64,000 nt of DNA from Spirosoma sordidisoli (GCF_004138325.1 NZ_SBLB01000002.1:1-64000); one strand, 5' to 3'. Counted from the first letter of the stretch, positions 16,782-26,313 are shown. Notes: generated from the sequence alone by a model not told the origin. Numbers and translations are program-made.

Positions 16782-19478
16782 ATGAATAATAGTCTTTACA
16801 TCGTCCCTTTTCTGGGTCTGGTGGGCCTGGCGGTGATGTTTGCCAAATTCGTATGGGTCTCCCGGCAGGACGCCGGTGACGCTCGAATGCAGGAAATCTC
16901 AGGGTATATTGCAGATGGTGCTATTGCCTTTCTAAAAGCCGAGTGGCGCGTCCTGATCATCTTCGGCCTCATTGTGGCCGTCCTCTTATCCTGGTCAGGC
17001 TCGCTGGTCGAAAATTCACACTGGAGCATCGGTATTGCCTTCGCCTTTGGGGCGTTCACTTCGGCGCTGGCCGGGTACATCGGCATGAAAATAGCCACCA
17101 AAGCCAACGTCCGCACGGCCCATGCCGCCCGCACCAGCCTGACGCGCGCCCTCGACGTATCCTTTACGGGCGGGTCAGTCATGGGGATCGGGGTAGCCGG
17201 TCTGGCCGTTTTAGGGCTTAGTGTGCTATTTATCATTCTTTATAATTTCTTCGTAGCCGGGGCCGAGTCGGTCAACGGCATATTGCCAGTCAATGGCATC
17301 CCGATGGAGCGCGCGCTCGAAGTACTGGCGGGTTTCTCGCTCGGCGCTGAGTCTATTGCGCTCTTTGCCCGGGTGGCTGGCGGAATTTATACCAAAGCGG
17401 CAGACGTAGGGGCCGACCTGGTTGGTAAAGTAGAAGCCGGCATTCCCGAAGATGACCCGCGCAACCCCGCTACCATTGCCGATAACGTAGGCGATAACGT
17501 GGGTGACGTGGCCGGTATGGGGGCTGACCTGTTCGGGTCCTATGTGGCTACGATTCTGGCTACCATGGTGCTGGGCCGCGAAATTATTATTCCGAACGAC
17601 CCGATTATGGGTCATGCGCCCATCGTACTGCCGGTTCTGATTGCGGGTATGGGGCTGATCTTCTCGATTCTGGCCTGCTACCTCGTACGGGTGAAAGACG
17701 ATAACGGCAACGTACAGGGGGCGCTGAACCTGGGCAACTGGGGGTCGATTATCCTGACCGTAGTGGCTTCGTACTTTCTGGTAGGCGCTATTCTCCCCGA
17801 CACGACGATGCAGATTCGGGGGGTCGAGTTCACCCGTATGGACGTGTTCTACGCCATTCTGACGGGCCTGATCGTGGGGGCGCTGATGTCGACCATCACC
17901 GAGTATTACACCGCCATGGGCCGTCGGCCGGTGCTGTCCATTATCCGGCAGTCGGCAACGGGCGCGGCTACCAACATTATCGGGGGCCTGTCGGTCGGTA
18001 TGGAATCGACGGTATTGCCCATTCTGGTACTGGCGGCTGGTATCTATACGTCCTATCATTTCGCAGGTCTGTACGGGGTGGCTATTTCGGCCGCCGGGAT
18101 GATGGCGACTACCGCCATGCAGCTGGCCATCGATGCGTTCGGTCCCATTGCCGATAATGCCGGTGGTATCGCCGAAATGAGTTACCTGCCCGAAGAGGTA
18201 CGGGGTCGTACGGATATTCTGGATGCGGTTGGTAACACCACCGCAGCTACCGGTAAAGGATTTGCCATTGCCTCCGCAGCGCTGACGGCGCTGGCGCTGT
18301 TTGCCGCTTTCGTTGGCATATCGGGTATTTCGGCCATCGATATTTACAAGGCCGATGTGTTGTCGGGCCTGTTCGTGGGCGGTATGATTCCGTATATTTT
18401 CTCCTCGCTGGCCATTGCGGCCGTGGGTCGGGCGGCCATGTCGATGGTTGAAGAGGTGCGCCGTCAGTTCCGCGAAATTCCGGGTATTATGGAAGGAACC
18501 GGCAAGCCGGAATACGAAAAATGCGTGGCTATCTCGACCCAGGCGTCTATCCGGGAGATGGTGCTGCCGGGGGCTATTGCGCTGACGGTGCCGGTGATCG
18601 TCGGTTTCATCTTCGGCCCCGAGGTGCTGGGCGGTCTGCTGGCCGGCGTAACGGTATCGGGGGTGCTGATGGGTATTTTCATGAACAACGCCGGTGGAGC
18701 CTGGGATAACGCCAAGAAGTCGTTCGAAAAAGGGGTGCTGATCAACGGCGAGATGTTCTACAAAAAATCGGAGCCGCACAAGGCGTCGGTAACGGGCGAT
18801 ACCGTGGGTGACCCGTTCAAAGATACATCGGGCCCATCGATGAACATCCTCATCAAGCTGATGTCGATCGTATCCCTGGTCATTGCGCCCTATATCGCCA
18901 TCAAATCGTCGGATCAGCCGGGTCATGCCCGCGAAGGCATCGAAGCCGTTGGCGGTGTGGAAGGTGTCGATCTGGAAAAGTCGACCTCGGCCGATAACGC
19001 CAACGTGGCCACCCCCAACTTCACCCCAACCGACCTCACCCTCGATGGTGGCGTATTGCTGACGGGAGTCGACGTGGATGGGATCGAAGCCAGTCTGCTG
19101 AACTTCATTAAATCCGACAAACCCGTCGACAAAACGACCTGGTTCGATTTTGACCGGCTGACGTTCGAGACGGGCAGTGCTACCCTGAAGCCTGAGTCGC
19201 AGGAGCAGCTGAAGAACATTGCCGAAATCCTGAAAGCCTATCCGAACGTCAGCGTGAAGCTGGGCGGGTATACCGATAATACGGGCAACGCCGACGCCAA
19301 CCTTAAGCTGTCGGGCGACCGCGCCCAGTCGGTAAAGAAAGAACTGACGGCGCTGGGTATTGCCGCTGATCGGCTGGAGTCGGAAGGGTATGGGCAGGAG
19401 CACCCGGTTGCCAGCAACGACACCGAAGAGGGCCGCGCTCAAAACCGCCGTATCTCCATCCGGGTGACGAAGAAATAA
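16782..19478 (+). CDS. hppA: Membrane pyrophosphatase fused to an OmpA-like domain
   Basis: An 898-aa protein. Residues 1 to about 710 are an ion-pumping membrane pyrophosphatase (about 16 TM helices) with the catalytic motif DNVGDNVGD at 234-242. GNTTAATGK at 484-492 has Ala488 where potassium-independent enzymes have Lys, so potassium dependence is expected. The Glu usually found after ADLF in TM6 is Gly (ADLFGSY, 248-254), while TM5 has GAES with E190 where GASS is common; from memory this is the pattern of Flavobacterium-type H+ pumps. After the last TM (about 688-708) and a roughly 75-residue linker comes an OmpA peptidoglycan-binding domain (about 788-898; [16 protein letters not shown]). 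Both ends of this pump face the periplasm, so the OmpA domain would be correctly placed to bind the wall. A start at 16719 was rejected. Confidence 0.92.
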   Translation: MNNSLYIVPFLGLVGLAVMFAKFVWVSRQDAGDARMQEISGYIADGAIAFLKAEWRVLIIFGLIVAVLLSWSGSLVENSHWSIGIAFAFGAFTSALAGYIGMKIATKANVRTAHAARTSLTRALDVSFTGGSVMGIGVAGLAVLGLSVLFIILYNFFVAGAESVNGILPVNGIPMERALEVLAGFSLGAESIALFARVAGGIYTKAADVGADLVGKVEAGIPEDDPRNPATIADNVGDNVGDVAGMGADLFGSYVATILATMVLGREIIIPNDPIMGHAPIVLPVLIAGMGLIFSILACYLVRVKDDNGNVQGALNLGNWGSIILTVVASYFLVGAILPDTTMQIRGVEFTRMDVFYAILTGLIVGALMSTITEYYTAMGRRPVLSIIRQSATGAATNIIGGLSVGMESTVLPILVLAAGIYTSYHFAGLYGVAISAAGMMATTAMQLAIDAFGPIADNAGGIAEMSYLPEEVRGRTDILDAVGNTTAATGKGFAIASAALTALALFAAFVGISGISAIDIYKADVLSGLFVGGMIPYIFSSLAIAAVGRAAMSMVEEVRRQFREIPGIMEGTGKPEYEKCVAISTQASIREMVLPGAIALTVPVIVGFIFGPEVLGGLLAGVTVSGVLMGIFMNNAGGAWDNAKKSFEKGVLINGEMFYKKSEPHKASVTGDTVGDPFKDTSGPSMNILIKLMSIVSLVIAPYIAIKSSDQPGHAREGIEAVGGVEGVDLEKSTSADNANVATPNFTPTDLTLDGGVLLTGVDVDGIEASLLNFIKSDKPVDKTTWFDFDRLTFETGSATLKPESQEQLKNIAEILKAYPNVSVKLGGYTDNTGNADANLKLSGDRAQSVKKELTALGIAADRLESEGYGQEHPVASNDTEEGRAQNRRISIRVTKK

Positions 19479-19508
19479 CGAACGTACGCTTACTAAATAA
19501 TACAGATC

Positions 19509-19550
19509 AAATGGCCAGTGTCGTAAGGAGACTGGCCATTTTTCGTTTAT
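19509..19550 (+). terminator. Terminator of hppA
   Basis: A perfect 11-bp stem (aaatggccagt / actggccattt) with an 11-nt loop is followed by a T-rich tract, 30 bp after the hppA stop. Confidence 0.75.
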
Positions 19551-19603
19551 TTTAGCGAGATAAGGGCGTCTGGCAACCAGCGGCTTACACAACGGAAACC
19601 GTC

Positions 19604-20371
19604 ATGAAGAAACGAGAGAAATTAGCGATCATTCGTCAGCATTACCCGAATGCAATGACCACTATTGATACCGTTAACCGGCTTATCGATTTTGTGGAAG
19701 ATGAACTGGATCTGGAGCCCACGCAGATAATGATGGCCGACAGTATATGCAGCGATGACGTCAACAGCATCCAGTATCCGGCCCGGACGCATGAGTTTCT
19801 GGGGCCGTTTAAAATGGGCGGGCTAGATGGCTTTCCGTTTACCGGCCTGACCGGTATGGGGGCTTTTGCGAGCCACGTTCCGGATAACGGGGCCGTTTTT
19901 GTCTACTACGGTCCGCATATCGGGATCTCCAAAGACGGCACGGTTGGCCAGATTCATCGGTTTGGGCAGGCCAAGGTATCGAGCTGCTGCGGAGCCGCCA
20001 AAGGCGCGCTGAACCGGCTCCTGAACGATGCAATTGTAGCTGGCGAGGTGCGGGATATTGACTATCAGATGAACACCATTGAGCAGATTCTGCTGAACCA
20101 CAAACAGCGAATCATCACGGCGCCGGTTCCGCTGTACGAAGCTACCGAAGTCATTTACGAGGCCATCGACGACCGAATCGGGGAGCTGGTGGCCAAAACC
20201 AGTTACAACTGTCAGTATGTGATTTTGATGGGAGCCATTCTGATCAATAGCGATACGGACATGGGCTCGTTCAGCGCTACCCGCCGGTTCGACGTCATCA
20301 ATCTGACAACCAAAGCGCGTACAGACCTCCTCGACGCCCATTTTCCCTGCTATCAGCCTGTTCCGGCCTGA
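19604..20371 (+). CDS. LCIB/theta-type carbonic anhydrase homologue
   Basis: A 255-aa protein without signal peptide. It closely matches the LCIB C-terminal carbonic-anhydrase fold known from algal low-CO2-inducible proteins and theta carbonic anhydrases: GLDGFPFTGLTGMGAF, HVPDNGAVF, YYGPHIGIS and SSCCGA are the family landmarks. The expected zinc ligands are C49, H105 and C128 or C129. D51 and R61 are placed as the Asp-Arg pair of beta-type enzymes. The intact site predicts CO2 hydration, though some family members are inactive. It follows hppA after a terminator, so it probably has its own promoter; none was recognised. Confidence 0.75.
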   Translation: MKKREKLAIIRQHYPNAMTTIDTVNRLIDFVEDELDLEPTQIMMADSICSDDVNSIQYPARTHEFLGPFKMGGLDGFPFTGLTGMGAFASHVPDNGAVFVYYGPHIGISKDGTVGQIHRFGQAKVSSCCGAAKGALNRLLNDAIVAGEVRDIDYQMNTIEQILLNHKQRIITAPVPLYEATEVIYEAIDDRIGELVAKTSYNCQYVILMGAILINSDTDMGSFSATRRFDVINLTTKARTDLLDAHFPCYQPVPA

Positions 20372-20405
20372 ATGATTGGAGCCCCGCTGCCGTTGGCGTC
20401 AAAAC

Positions 20406-20439
20406 CTACCCGTTGCCGTGAAAGCACGGCAACGGGTAG
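20406..20439. terminator. Terminator between convergent genes
   Basis: A perfect 15-bp stem (ctacccgttgccgtg and its complement) with a 4-nt loop lies between the stops of the carbonic anhydrase homologue and the saccharopine dehydrogenase-family gene. A short T-run follows it on the minus strand. Confidence 0.8.
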
Positions 20440-20444
20440 ATGAG

Positions 20445-21518
20445 TTAAGCCGGCACGCTTGTTTCCTGCCGGAAGAATTGACCATTACGGGTTTCGAGAA
20501 AATCGGCGAAGGGAATATCTTCCTGCCTGATAAACCCTGTCTGGGGAAGCAGCCCATCCGCTACCAGTTCAACGACGGCCGCTACCGAACCGGCTGTGGT
20601 CCAGGAAATGGCCCGCCACGAATGACCGTCGATCAGACGGGGATGGTAGGCGCGGTAAAACTCTTCGCGGGCGAGCTGCCCGTTTTTCCAGCCTTCGACT
20701 ACGGCATATACGTACACCACATCGTCCTGTACGGGTGGCTTGGCTTCGGTAAGCACTTTCTCGACCAGGGCGCGCTGATCTTTCAGGATCAGTTCATACA
20801 GCAAAAACCGCATCAGCCGGCAATGGCCCGGGTAGCGGATGGTTTTGTAGTTGAGCGTGTCGACCCGACCGGCGTAGGTTTCGCACATGGTACCCAGTCC
20901 GCCCGAGGTGCTGAAAGCTTCGAACTCCTGCCCTTCAATGTTGATCTGCTCGATGCCATCGAGGGCCGGTACCATCTTCACCTGTCCGTTGGCAATGACC
21001 TCGCAGTCGTTCAGGTATTCGTTGATGACGCCGGCCGGCGACCAGGTAAACGAGTACCCCAGCAGGCCGTTCGGATAGCGGGGCAGCGCACCCACGCGCA
21101 ATTCAATATCGCGAAGCGTATCGAAGCGACCAGCCAGTTCGGCACCAACGATGCCGATCAGGCCCGGAGCCAGACCGCATTGGGGCGCCATAACGCCCCG
21201 TGCCGTTTTAGCCATCTCCCGAATCGCAGTCGTGGTGGGCACGTCTTCGGTAAGGTCGAAATAATGAATACCGGCCTCGTAGGCGGCACGGGCAATCGGG
21301 AGGTTGAGGTTATACGGCAGGCAGGACACCACGGCATCGAAACCGCTGACGGTATCGGCTAAGGTGCCCTCGTCGGTAACGTCGCCCGTTACTACCGGAA
21401 AAGGGACAGCTTCGGCGGGTGCCTGCCGATCGAGACCCGTTACGGTAAACCGCTTGTTGAGCAGCGTACCGACCAGCGAGCCAACTTTGCCCAGGCCTAC
21501 CACTAGAATGGTCTTCAT
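20445..21518 (-). CDS. Saccharopine dehydrogenase-family protein
   Basis: A 357-aa oxidoreductase. The start at 21518 gives the Rossmann motif immediately (MKTILVVGLGKVGSLVG); the frame upstream of it is non-coding. Family landmarks are VVSCLPYNLNLPIARAA, YFDLTED, PQCGLAPGLIGIVG and YSFTWSPAGVINEY. Relatives interconvert lysine-derived saccharopine or act as saccharopine or carboxynorspermidine reductases, and lysine catabolism is the most likely role. It is downstream of rplY on the same strand with a terminator between. Confidence 0.82.
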   Translation of the reverse strand: MKTILVVGLGKVGSLVGTLLNKRFTVTGLDRQAPAEAVPFPVVTGDVTDEGTLADTVSGFDAVVSCLPYNLNLPIARAAYEAGIHYFDLTEDVPTTTAIREMAKTARGVMAPQCGLAPGLIGIVGAELAGRFDTLRDIELRVGALPRYPNGLLGYSFTWSPAGVINEYLNDCEVIANGQVKMVPALDGIEQINIEGQEFEAFSTSGGLGTMCETYAGRVDTLNYKTIRYPGHCRLMRFLLYELILKDQRALVEKVLTEAKPPVQDDVVYVYAVVEGWKNGQLAREEFYRAYHPRLIDGHSWRAISWTTAGSVAAVVELVADGLLPQTGFIRQEDIPFADFLETRNGQFFRQETSVPA

Positions 21519-21559
21519 ATGTAATGAATGGAAGTTGATGAGCGGGCAAAATACGCAAA

Positions 21560-21583
21560 AAGCCCACTCGGGTGAGTGGGCTT
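21560..21583 (-). terminator. Terminator of rplY
   Basis: A 10-bp stem (aagcccactc / gagtgggctt) with a 4-nt loop. On the minus strand it is followed by TTTTTGCG, so it ends the prs-rplY transcript. Confidence 0.8.
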
Positions 21584-21624
21584 CCGCTAATCTATTAGTT
21601 TTACTGAACGACTTGCCAATCGGC

Positions 21625-22191
21625 TTATTTGCCAACCGTACCCCGCAGTGCGCGTGGGATTTCGATGCTGGCAACGGGGTTCGACGCCTGTTCGAGCATT
21701 TCGATGTTCGAAACCGGAATCTGACCCACACGAACTGATTTACCCAGATCGAGGCCGGTTACGTCCACGTCGATAAACTCAGGAATATTCTCGATGGTGC
21801 CTTTCACGCGCAGTTTCCGAACGCGGGTTACCAGCTTACCACCTTTCTGCACACCCGGTGCTGTACCGACCAGACGAACGGGTACGGCCAGTTTAACGGG
21901 TTTGCCCGGTACCACTTCCAGGAAGTCAACGTGCAGCAGCACATCACTTACCGGGTGGAATTGAGCCTCCTGCAGAACCGCCCGGTACTCGGTACCTTCG
22001 ATGTTCAGCAGCACCTCAAATACATTGGGCGTATAGAGCAACTGGCGGAACAGAATAGCCGGTGCATAGAAATGTACCTGGCTCTCTCCGCCATACAATA
22101 CGCACGGAACGTTGCCCTCGGCCCGAATCGCTTGTGATTCCGCACGGCCGAGATTCGCTCGTTGATACCCTACAATCTCGATTTGTTTCAT
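21625..22191 (-). CDS. rplY: 50S ribosomal protein L25 (Ctc form)
   Basis: A 188-aa protein starting MKQIEIVGY at 22191; the longer frame to 22266 lacks a family match. It has the N-terminal L25 5S-rRNA-binding domain (with CVLYGGE) and the C-terminal TL5/Ctc beta domain (LRVKGTIENIPEFIDVDV). It binds 5S rRNA in the large ribosomal subunit. It lies 83 bp downstream of prs, a conserved pairing in many bacteria. Confidence 0.93.
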   Translation of the reverse strand: MKQIEIVGYQRANLGRAESQAIRAEGNVPCVLYGGESQVHFYAPAILFRQLLYTPNVFEVLLNIEGTEYRAVLQEAQFHPVSDVLLHVDFLEVVPGKPVKLAVPVRLVGTAPGVQKGGKLVTRVRKLRVKGTIENIPEFIDVDVTGLDLGKSVRVGQIPVSNIEMLEQASNPVASIEIPRALRGTVGK

Positions 22192-22274
22192 ACTGATAAA
22201 ATTTAACTGGGTGAATAAGTGCCTGAGTGCTTCCGCGACGGGCAAAAAGCGCCATCTCGTAGTCACTCCATCAC

Positions 22275-23216
22275 TTAATATCTAATAAACAAAGAACTAA
22301 TAGATTCGTGATCACGGATGCGGCCGATGGCTTTGGCGAATAGCTCAGCCACGGATAGCACCTTAATTTTACTGTTCGGCTGTCGCAGCGGTAACGTATC
22401 AGCAACAACCAGTTCATCGAGTACCGAGCCGGCTATGTTTTCGTGGGCTTTGCCCGACATGACGGGGTGAGTACAAACCGCCCGCACCGACTGTGCGCCT
22501 TTCTCCAGGATAATCTGAGCCGCTTTGGCCATGGTACCGCCCGTATCGATCAAATCATCGACCAGTACGACGTTGGCGCCCTCTACATCGCCGATGACCT
22601 GCATCGACGCGATTTCGTTGGCCCGTTTGCGGTGTTTGTCGCACAGCACAATGTCGGCGTTGAAATGCTTGGCGAACGTACGGGCGCGGTTGGCGCCACC
22701 CACGTCCGGCGAGGCAATGACCAGATTGTCGAGGTTAAGACTCTTGATATAAGGCACAAACACCGACGTTCCTTCCAGATGGTCGACCGGGAAGTCGAAG
22801 AAACCCTGAATCTGTCCGGCGTGCAGGTCAATGGTCATCAGGCGATCGGCTCCCGATGCGGCCAGCATGTTAGCCATCAGTTTGGCCGCAATGGCAACGC
22901 GGGGCCGGTCCTTGCGGTCCTGACGGGCATAGCCAAAATAAGGAATGACCACCGTGACATAGTGCGCCGATGCGCGCCGGGCGGCATCGACCATCAGCAG
23001 CAGTTCCATCAGGTTATCGCCCGGAGGGGGCGTCGACTGGATCAGGAACACGTCGCATCCCCGAACCGATTCTTCAAAGCTGGGCGACATCTCGCCATCA
23101 CTGAATCGCCGGCAGGTATAGCCGCCAAGATCTTTGCCGTAATAATGTGCAATTTTCTCAGCCAGATAGGTGGATTGACTGCCCGAAAAAATCTTAACCG
23201 GATTAAACGAAGCCAT
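22275..23216 (-). CDS. prs: Ribose-phosphate pyrophosphokinase (PRPP synthase)
   Basis: A 313-aa protein with class I landmarks YARQDRKDRPR, DLHAGQIQGFF and the PRPP-binding loop VVLVDDLIDTGGT. It makes PRPP from ribose 5-phosphate and ATP for purine, pyrimidine, His and Trp synthesis. The start at 23216 (MASFNPVK) is preferred because the upstream in-frame ATG at 23240 lies inside the -7 element at 23238-23245. It is the first gene of a two-gene operon with rplY. Confidence 0.95.
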   Translation of the reverse strand: MASFNPVKIFSGSQSTYLAEKIAHYYGKDLGGYTCRRFSDGEMSPSFEESVRGCDVFLIQSTPPPGDNLMELLLMVDAARRASAHYVTVVIPYFGYARQDRKDRPRVAIAAKLMANMLAASGADRLMTIDLHAGQIQGFFDFPVDHLEGTSVFVPYIKSLNLDNLVIASPDVGGANRARTFAKHFNADIVLCDKHRKRANEIASMQVIGDVEGANVVLVDDLIDTGGTMAKAAQIILEKGAQSVRAVCTHPVMSGKAHENIAGSVLDELVVADTLPLRQPNSKIKVLSVAELFAKAIGRIRDHESISSLFIRY

Positions 23217-23237
23217 TGATGCTGGACAAATTTCCCG

Positions 23238-23245
23238 CAAAGGTA
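23238..23245 (-). promoter_or_regulatory. -7 element of prs
   Basis: The minus strand reads TACCTTTG, matching TAnnTTTG, 21 nt upstream of the chosen prs start. No TTTG is seen at the usual -33 position. Confidence 0.5.
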
Positions 23246-23388
23246 CGAAAAAAACGGGCGTCCCCAGCAGGTTTCCCGCATATTATGGACGAAGATCGGC
23301 GATCCATCCCGACGGACCTCTCGATAAGATAGTGGTTTGAAAGGGAAAGTGGACTAAACATTTGGCTCGAACCGGGCCTTGTCTGGCT

Positions 23389-24558
23389 ATGACAGTAGTT
23401 CAGACCGACAGCCCCAGACCGACGGCGCCGACCATGCCCGATGCCGGACAGCTGCACCAGCTTATCCAGAACATAGCCGATCAGGCTGCTCAGACCGATC
23501 GTGACGATGCCTTTCCAGAGGCTGTTTTTGCGTGGCTGGCCGAAGCCGGTTTGCTGGCCGTTACCCTGCCCGGCCATCCCCTCGACCCCCAACAGGCCAA
23601 CACGGCCTGGTTGCTCCAGTTGCTGAAACGTATCGGCGCCGGTAATCTGGCCGTGGGGCGGGTTTATGAAGGACATATCAACGCCTTGCAACTGATAGCC
23701 CAGTATGCCAGTACGGAGCAGAAACAGAGATGGTATGCCGACGTAGAACAGGCCAACCGGCTCTTCAGTGTCTGGAACACCCAGGCGGGCGACGGCGTCC
23801 GTATCCACGCGCTGGGTGGAGGGCGATATGAGCTCGAAGGCGCTAAAACATTCGGCTCGGGCTCGGGCTGGATTCAGCGACCACTGGTAACCGGTGAGCT
23901 GGTAGGGCAGGGCCGCTCAGGCTGGCAGATGTGCATCGTTCCAACCGAACAAGTGAAAGCCATTCCGCAGGACGATCAGTTCTGGCAACCCCTGGGCATG
24001 CGGGCGTCGGTAAGCTATAAACTCGACTTTACGGGGGTAGTGCTGGACGAGGCCGACCTGCTGGGCCAGCCCGGCGATTACTTCCGGCAGCCGCACTTCA
24101 GCGGGGGAGCAATCCGGTTTGCAGCGGTACAACTGGGCGGGGCCGAAGCGCTGTATGAAGCAACTCGCTCTTTCCTGTCGTCGATGAACCGAACCGACGA
24201 TCCGTTTCAGCAGGCCCGGCTCGCTGAGATGGCCTATCTGATCGAATCGGGCAATCAGTGGATCAACGCGGCTGGTGCCAAAGCCGACGACTGGCTGGCA
24301 CAAGAACAGGAAGCCGGACGACTGGTCGCCTATGCGAACATGACCCGGACTGCTATCGAAGAAATATGCCTGCGCGTAATGCCGCTGGCGGAACGCTCGG
24401 TGGGAGCCAGGGGACTAATGCGACCGCTGCCCTTTGAACGGATTCACCGCGACCTGACCTTCTACCTGCGCCAACCCGCCCCCGACGCCACCCTGGTCGA
24501 CATTGGCCGGTACGTGCTGCATAATACCACCCCCGCTCATGATCTCTGGCATAGATAA
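23389..24558 (+). CDS. Acyl-CoA dehydrogenase-family flavoprotein
   Basis: A 389-aa protein. The start at 23389 (MTVVQTD) is the likelier of two in-frame ATGs. N-terminal helical domain (about 15-110), a middle beta domain (LEGAKTFGSGSGWIQRPLV, about 145-165) and a C-terminal four-helix domain give the acyl-CoA dehydrogenase fold. It is divergent from canonical beta-oxidation enzymes, and I could not identify a catalytic Glu; it resembles the branch found beside PIG-L deacetylases and NodS-type methyltransferases. The stop codon overlaps the start of the PIG-L gene by 20 bp, so the two are translationally coupled. Confidence 0.75.
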   Translation: MTVVQTDSPRPTAPTMPDAGQLHQLIQNIADQAAQTDRDDAFPEAVFAWLAEAGLLAVTLPGHPLDPQQANTAWLLQLLKRIGAGNLAVGRVYEGHINALQLIAQYASTEQKQRWYADVEQANRLFSVWNTQAGDGVRIHALGGGRYELEGAKTFGSGSGWIQRPLVTGELVGQGRSGWQMCIVPTEQVKAIPQDDQFWQPLGMRASVSYKLDFTGVVLDEADLLGQPGDYFRQPHFSGGAIRFAAVQLGGAEALYEATRSFLSSMNRTDDPFQQARLAEMAYLIESGNQWINAAGAKADDWLAQEQEAGRLVAYANMTRTAIEEICLRVMPLAERSVGARGLMRPLPFERIHRDLTFYLRQPAPDATLVDIGRYVLHNTTPAHDLWHR

Positions 24559-25300
24559 AAAACACGTGCTGGACGAGCGGGCTCACCCCATCGATCCGGC
24601 TGACCTGCACCAGATTGGCAACGCGCTGATCATTGCTCCTCACCCGGACGATGAGTCGCTAGGCTGCGGAGGGACCATTGCCTTACTACGGCAGCAGGGA
24701 TATGAGGTACATGTACTATTCGTGAGTGATGGCACCATGTCGCACCCCAACTCGCCCAGCTACCCCGCCGACCGACTGCGCCAGGTTCGGGAAGCCGAAG
24801 CCCTCCAGGCTGTCGACCGGCTGGATGTCCCGGCCAGCAACGCCCTGTTCATGCGGCTGAAAGACCGGCAGGTACCCACACCAGCCCAAGCCAGCTTCCC
24901 GGATGCGGTTGCGCAGATGCGGCAGTTGCTGATCAGGAGTAAACCTACTACGGTGTTTGTGCCCTGGCGCCGTGATCCTCACCCCGACCATCGGGCGTCG
25001 TGGCAGATACTAAACGCGGTCTTGGCGGACTTGCCCTACCAGCCGCGGGTGCTCGAATACCTGATCTGGCTCTGGGAGCTGGGCGACGAGCGCGATATGC
25101 CCGGTCCTGAAGAAATGCGGGTTTGGCAGGTTCCAATCGGCTCGGTCATGGCCCAGCGCGACGAAGCCATTGCGGCCCATCGCTCGCAGGTGACGCGAAT
25201 GATCGACGATGACCCCACCGCGTTCTACCTGTCGCCGGAGCTGCTGGCCCACTTCAACGCTCCGCGTGAGCTGTTTCTGGAAGCCATCCAAAAGGAATAA
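24539..25300 (+). CDS. PIG-L family deacetylase
   Basis: A 253-aa cytoplasmic protein. The metal motif APHPDDESLGCGG lies near residues 33-45 and the third ligand region is RRDPHPDHRASW. Members deacetylate GlcNAc-containing metabolites. The start at 24539 lies 20 bp inside the acyl-CoA dehydrogenase gene. In other genomes this subgroup is fused to, or next to, a class I SAM methyltransferase; here the matching methyltransferase is at 28.1 kb. The 3' end overlaps the converging aldo/keto reductase gene by 47 bp. Confidence 0.82.
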   Translation: MISGIDKKHVLDERAHPIDPADLHQIGNALIIAPHPDDESLGCGGTIALLRQQGYEVHVLFVSDGTMSHPNSPSYPADRLRQVREAEALQAVDRLDVPASNALFMRLKDRQVPTPAQASFPDAVAQMRQLLIRSKPTTVFVPWRRDPHPDHRASWQILNAVLADLPYQPRVLEYLIWLWELGDERDMPGPEEMRVWQVPIGSVMAQRDEAIAAHRSQVTRMIDDDPTAFYLSPELLAHFNAPRELFLEAIQKE

Positions 25301-26159
25301 TCCTGATATAAAGTAACCAGTCGGGGTTCAGGCCTGATCCGCCAATGTAGGGCAGCTTGTTGATGGCCAGCATGTCGGCCTCGCTGATGGTAAAATCAAA
25401 AACGTCTGTATTGGCTTTGATTCGCTCGGGCGTCACCGATTTGGGCAGGGGCAGGGTTCCGTTCTGCAGGCACCAGCGGATACACAACTGGGCTACCGAC
25501 TTGTTATAATGACTGGCTAGTTCGGCCAGCGTTTCGTTACCGAGCATTTTGCCGGTACCCAGCGGTCCCCAGGCTTCGATCAGGATGTTGTGCTGCCGGC
25601 AGAAGTCGACCGTTTCGGCCTGTGTCTGCCCCGGGTGGTATTCGATCTGGTTGATGGCTGGTATTACATCGGCTTTGTCCATCAGCGCGTCCAGGTGGTG
25701 GGGCAGGAAGTTACTGGTGCCGATGGCCTTGATCCGTCCGTCTTGGTGCAGCTGCTCAAACGCCCGCCAGGTATCGGCGTTGATGGCCTGCCAATCTGAA
25801 TACCGGCGCGCATTGGCGGGCCAGTGAATCAGGTATAGGTCGAGGTAGTCGAGTTGCAGGTCAGCCAGCGTTTTCTCAAACGCCTTCATGGTTTTATCGT
25901 AGCCGCGCTCCGTATTCCATAGCTTACTGGTGATGAATAGTTCCGTCCTGTCGACGCCCGACTCGGCCAGGGCGGTTCCGATGCTGGTTTCGTTGCCATA
26001 GACTGCCGCCGTGTCAATGTGTCGATAACCGGCATCGAGAGCGGCTTTGACGGCCGAGATGGCAGTATCGCCGTCGGGTGTTTGCCAGGTTCCGAAGCCA
26101 ACGCCCGGAATGGAGGTACCGTTGTTTAAGGTGTATGTGTCTGTGATCGACTCAATCAT
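25254..26159 (-). CDS. Aldo/keto reductase
   Basis: A 301-aa NADPH-dependent oxidoreductase. Landmarks are GYRHIDTAAVYGNE (catalytic Asp and Tyr), YLIHWP, the His of the tetrad and the NADPH-binding PLPKSVTPERI. It reduces carbonyl compounds; the 2,5-diketo-gluconate reductase-like branch is likely. Related proteins end soon after GGSGxxPD; this one continues about 20 residues into DNA antisense to the PIG-L gene, as if its original stop had been lost. Reading the other two frames did not restore a normal end. Confidence 0.85.
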   Translation of the reverse strand: MIESITDTYTLNNGTSIPGVGFGTWQTPDGDTAISAVKAALDAGYRHIDTAAVYGNETSIGTALAESGVDRTELFITSKLWNTERGYDKTMKAFEKTLADLQLDYLDLYLIHWPANARRYSDWQAINADTWRAFEQLHQDGRIKAIGTSNFLPHHLDALMDKADVIPAINQIEYHPGQTQAETVDFCRQHNILIEAWGPLGTGKMLGNETLAELASHYNKSVAQLCIRWCLQNGTLPLPKSVTPERIKANTDVFDFTISEADMLAINKLPYIGGSGLNPDWLLYIRIIPFGWLPETAHAER

Positions 26160-26313
26160 GATACAGGTACTGTTTATTTGGGTTATTGTACCTATAAACT
26201 ACCCGACCGGGCGGCTTTGTTCATACCTGTTCGGGCCCGGCAGGGTCCGTCTAAACCCTATGTACAGTATAGAGTGTCTTCGGAAAACAGGCCGTATCGC
26301 TTAACTTGGGGCC

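Noticed and set aside
17226..19592. A 788-codon open frame antisense to hppA
   Set aside because: It mirrors the codon bias of the real gene (His, Arg and Asn rich) and has no domain. hppA on the plus strand is certain.
25254..25330. Frameshift at the end of the aldo/keto reductase
   Set aside because: Neither alternative frame restores the usual short end, so extension by stop loss is the simpler reading.
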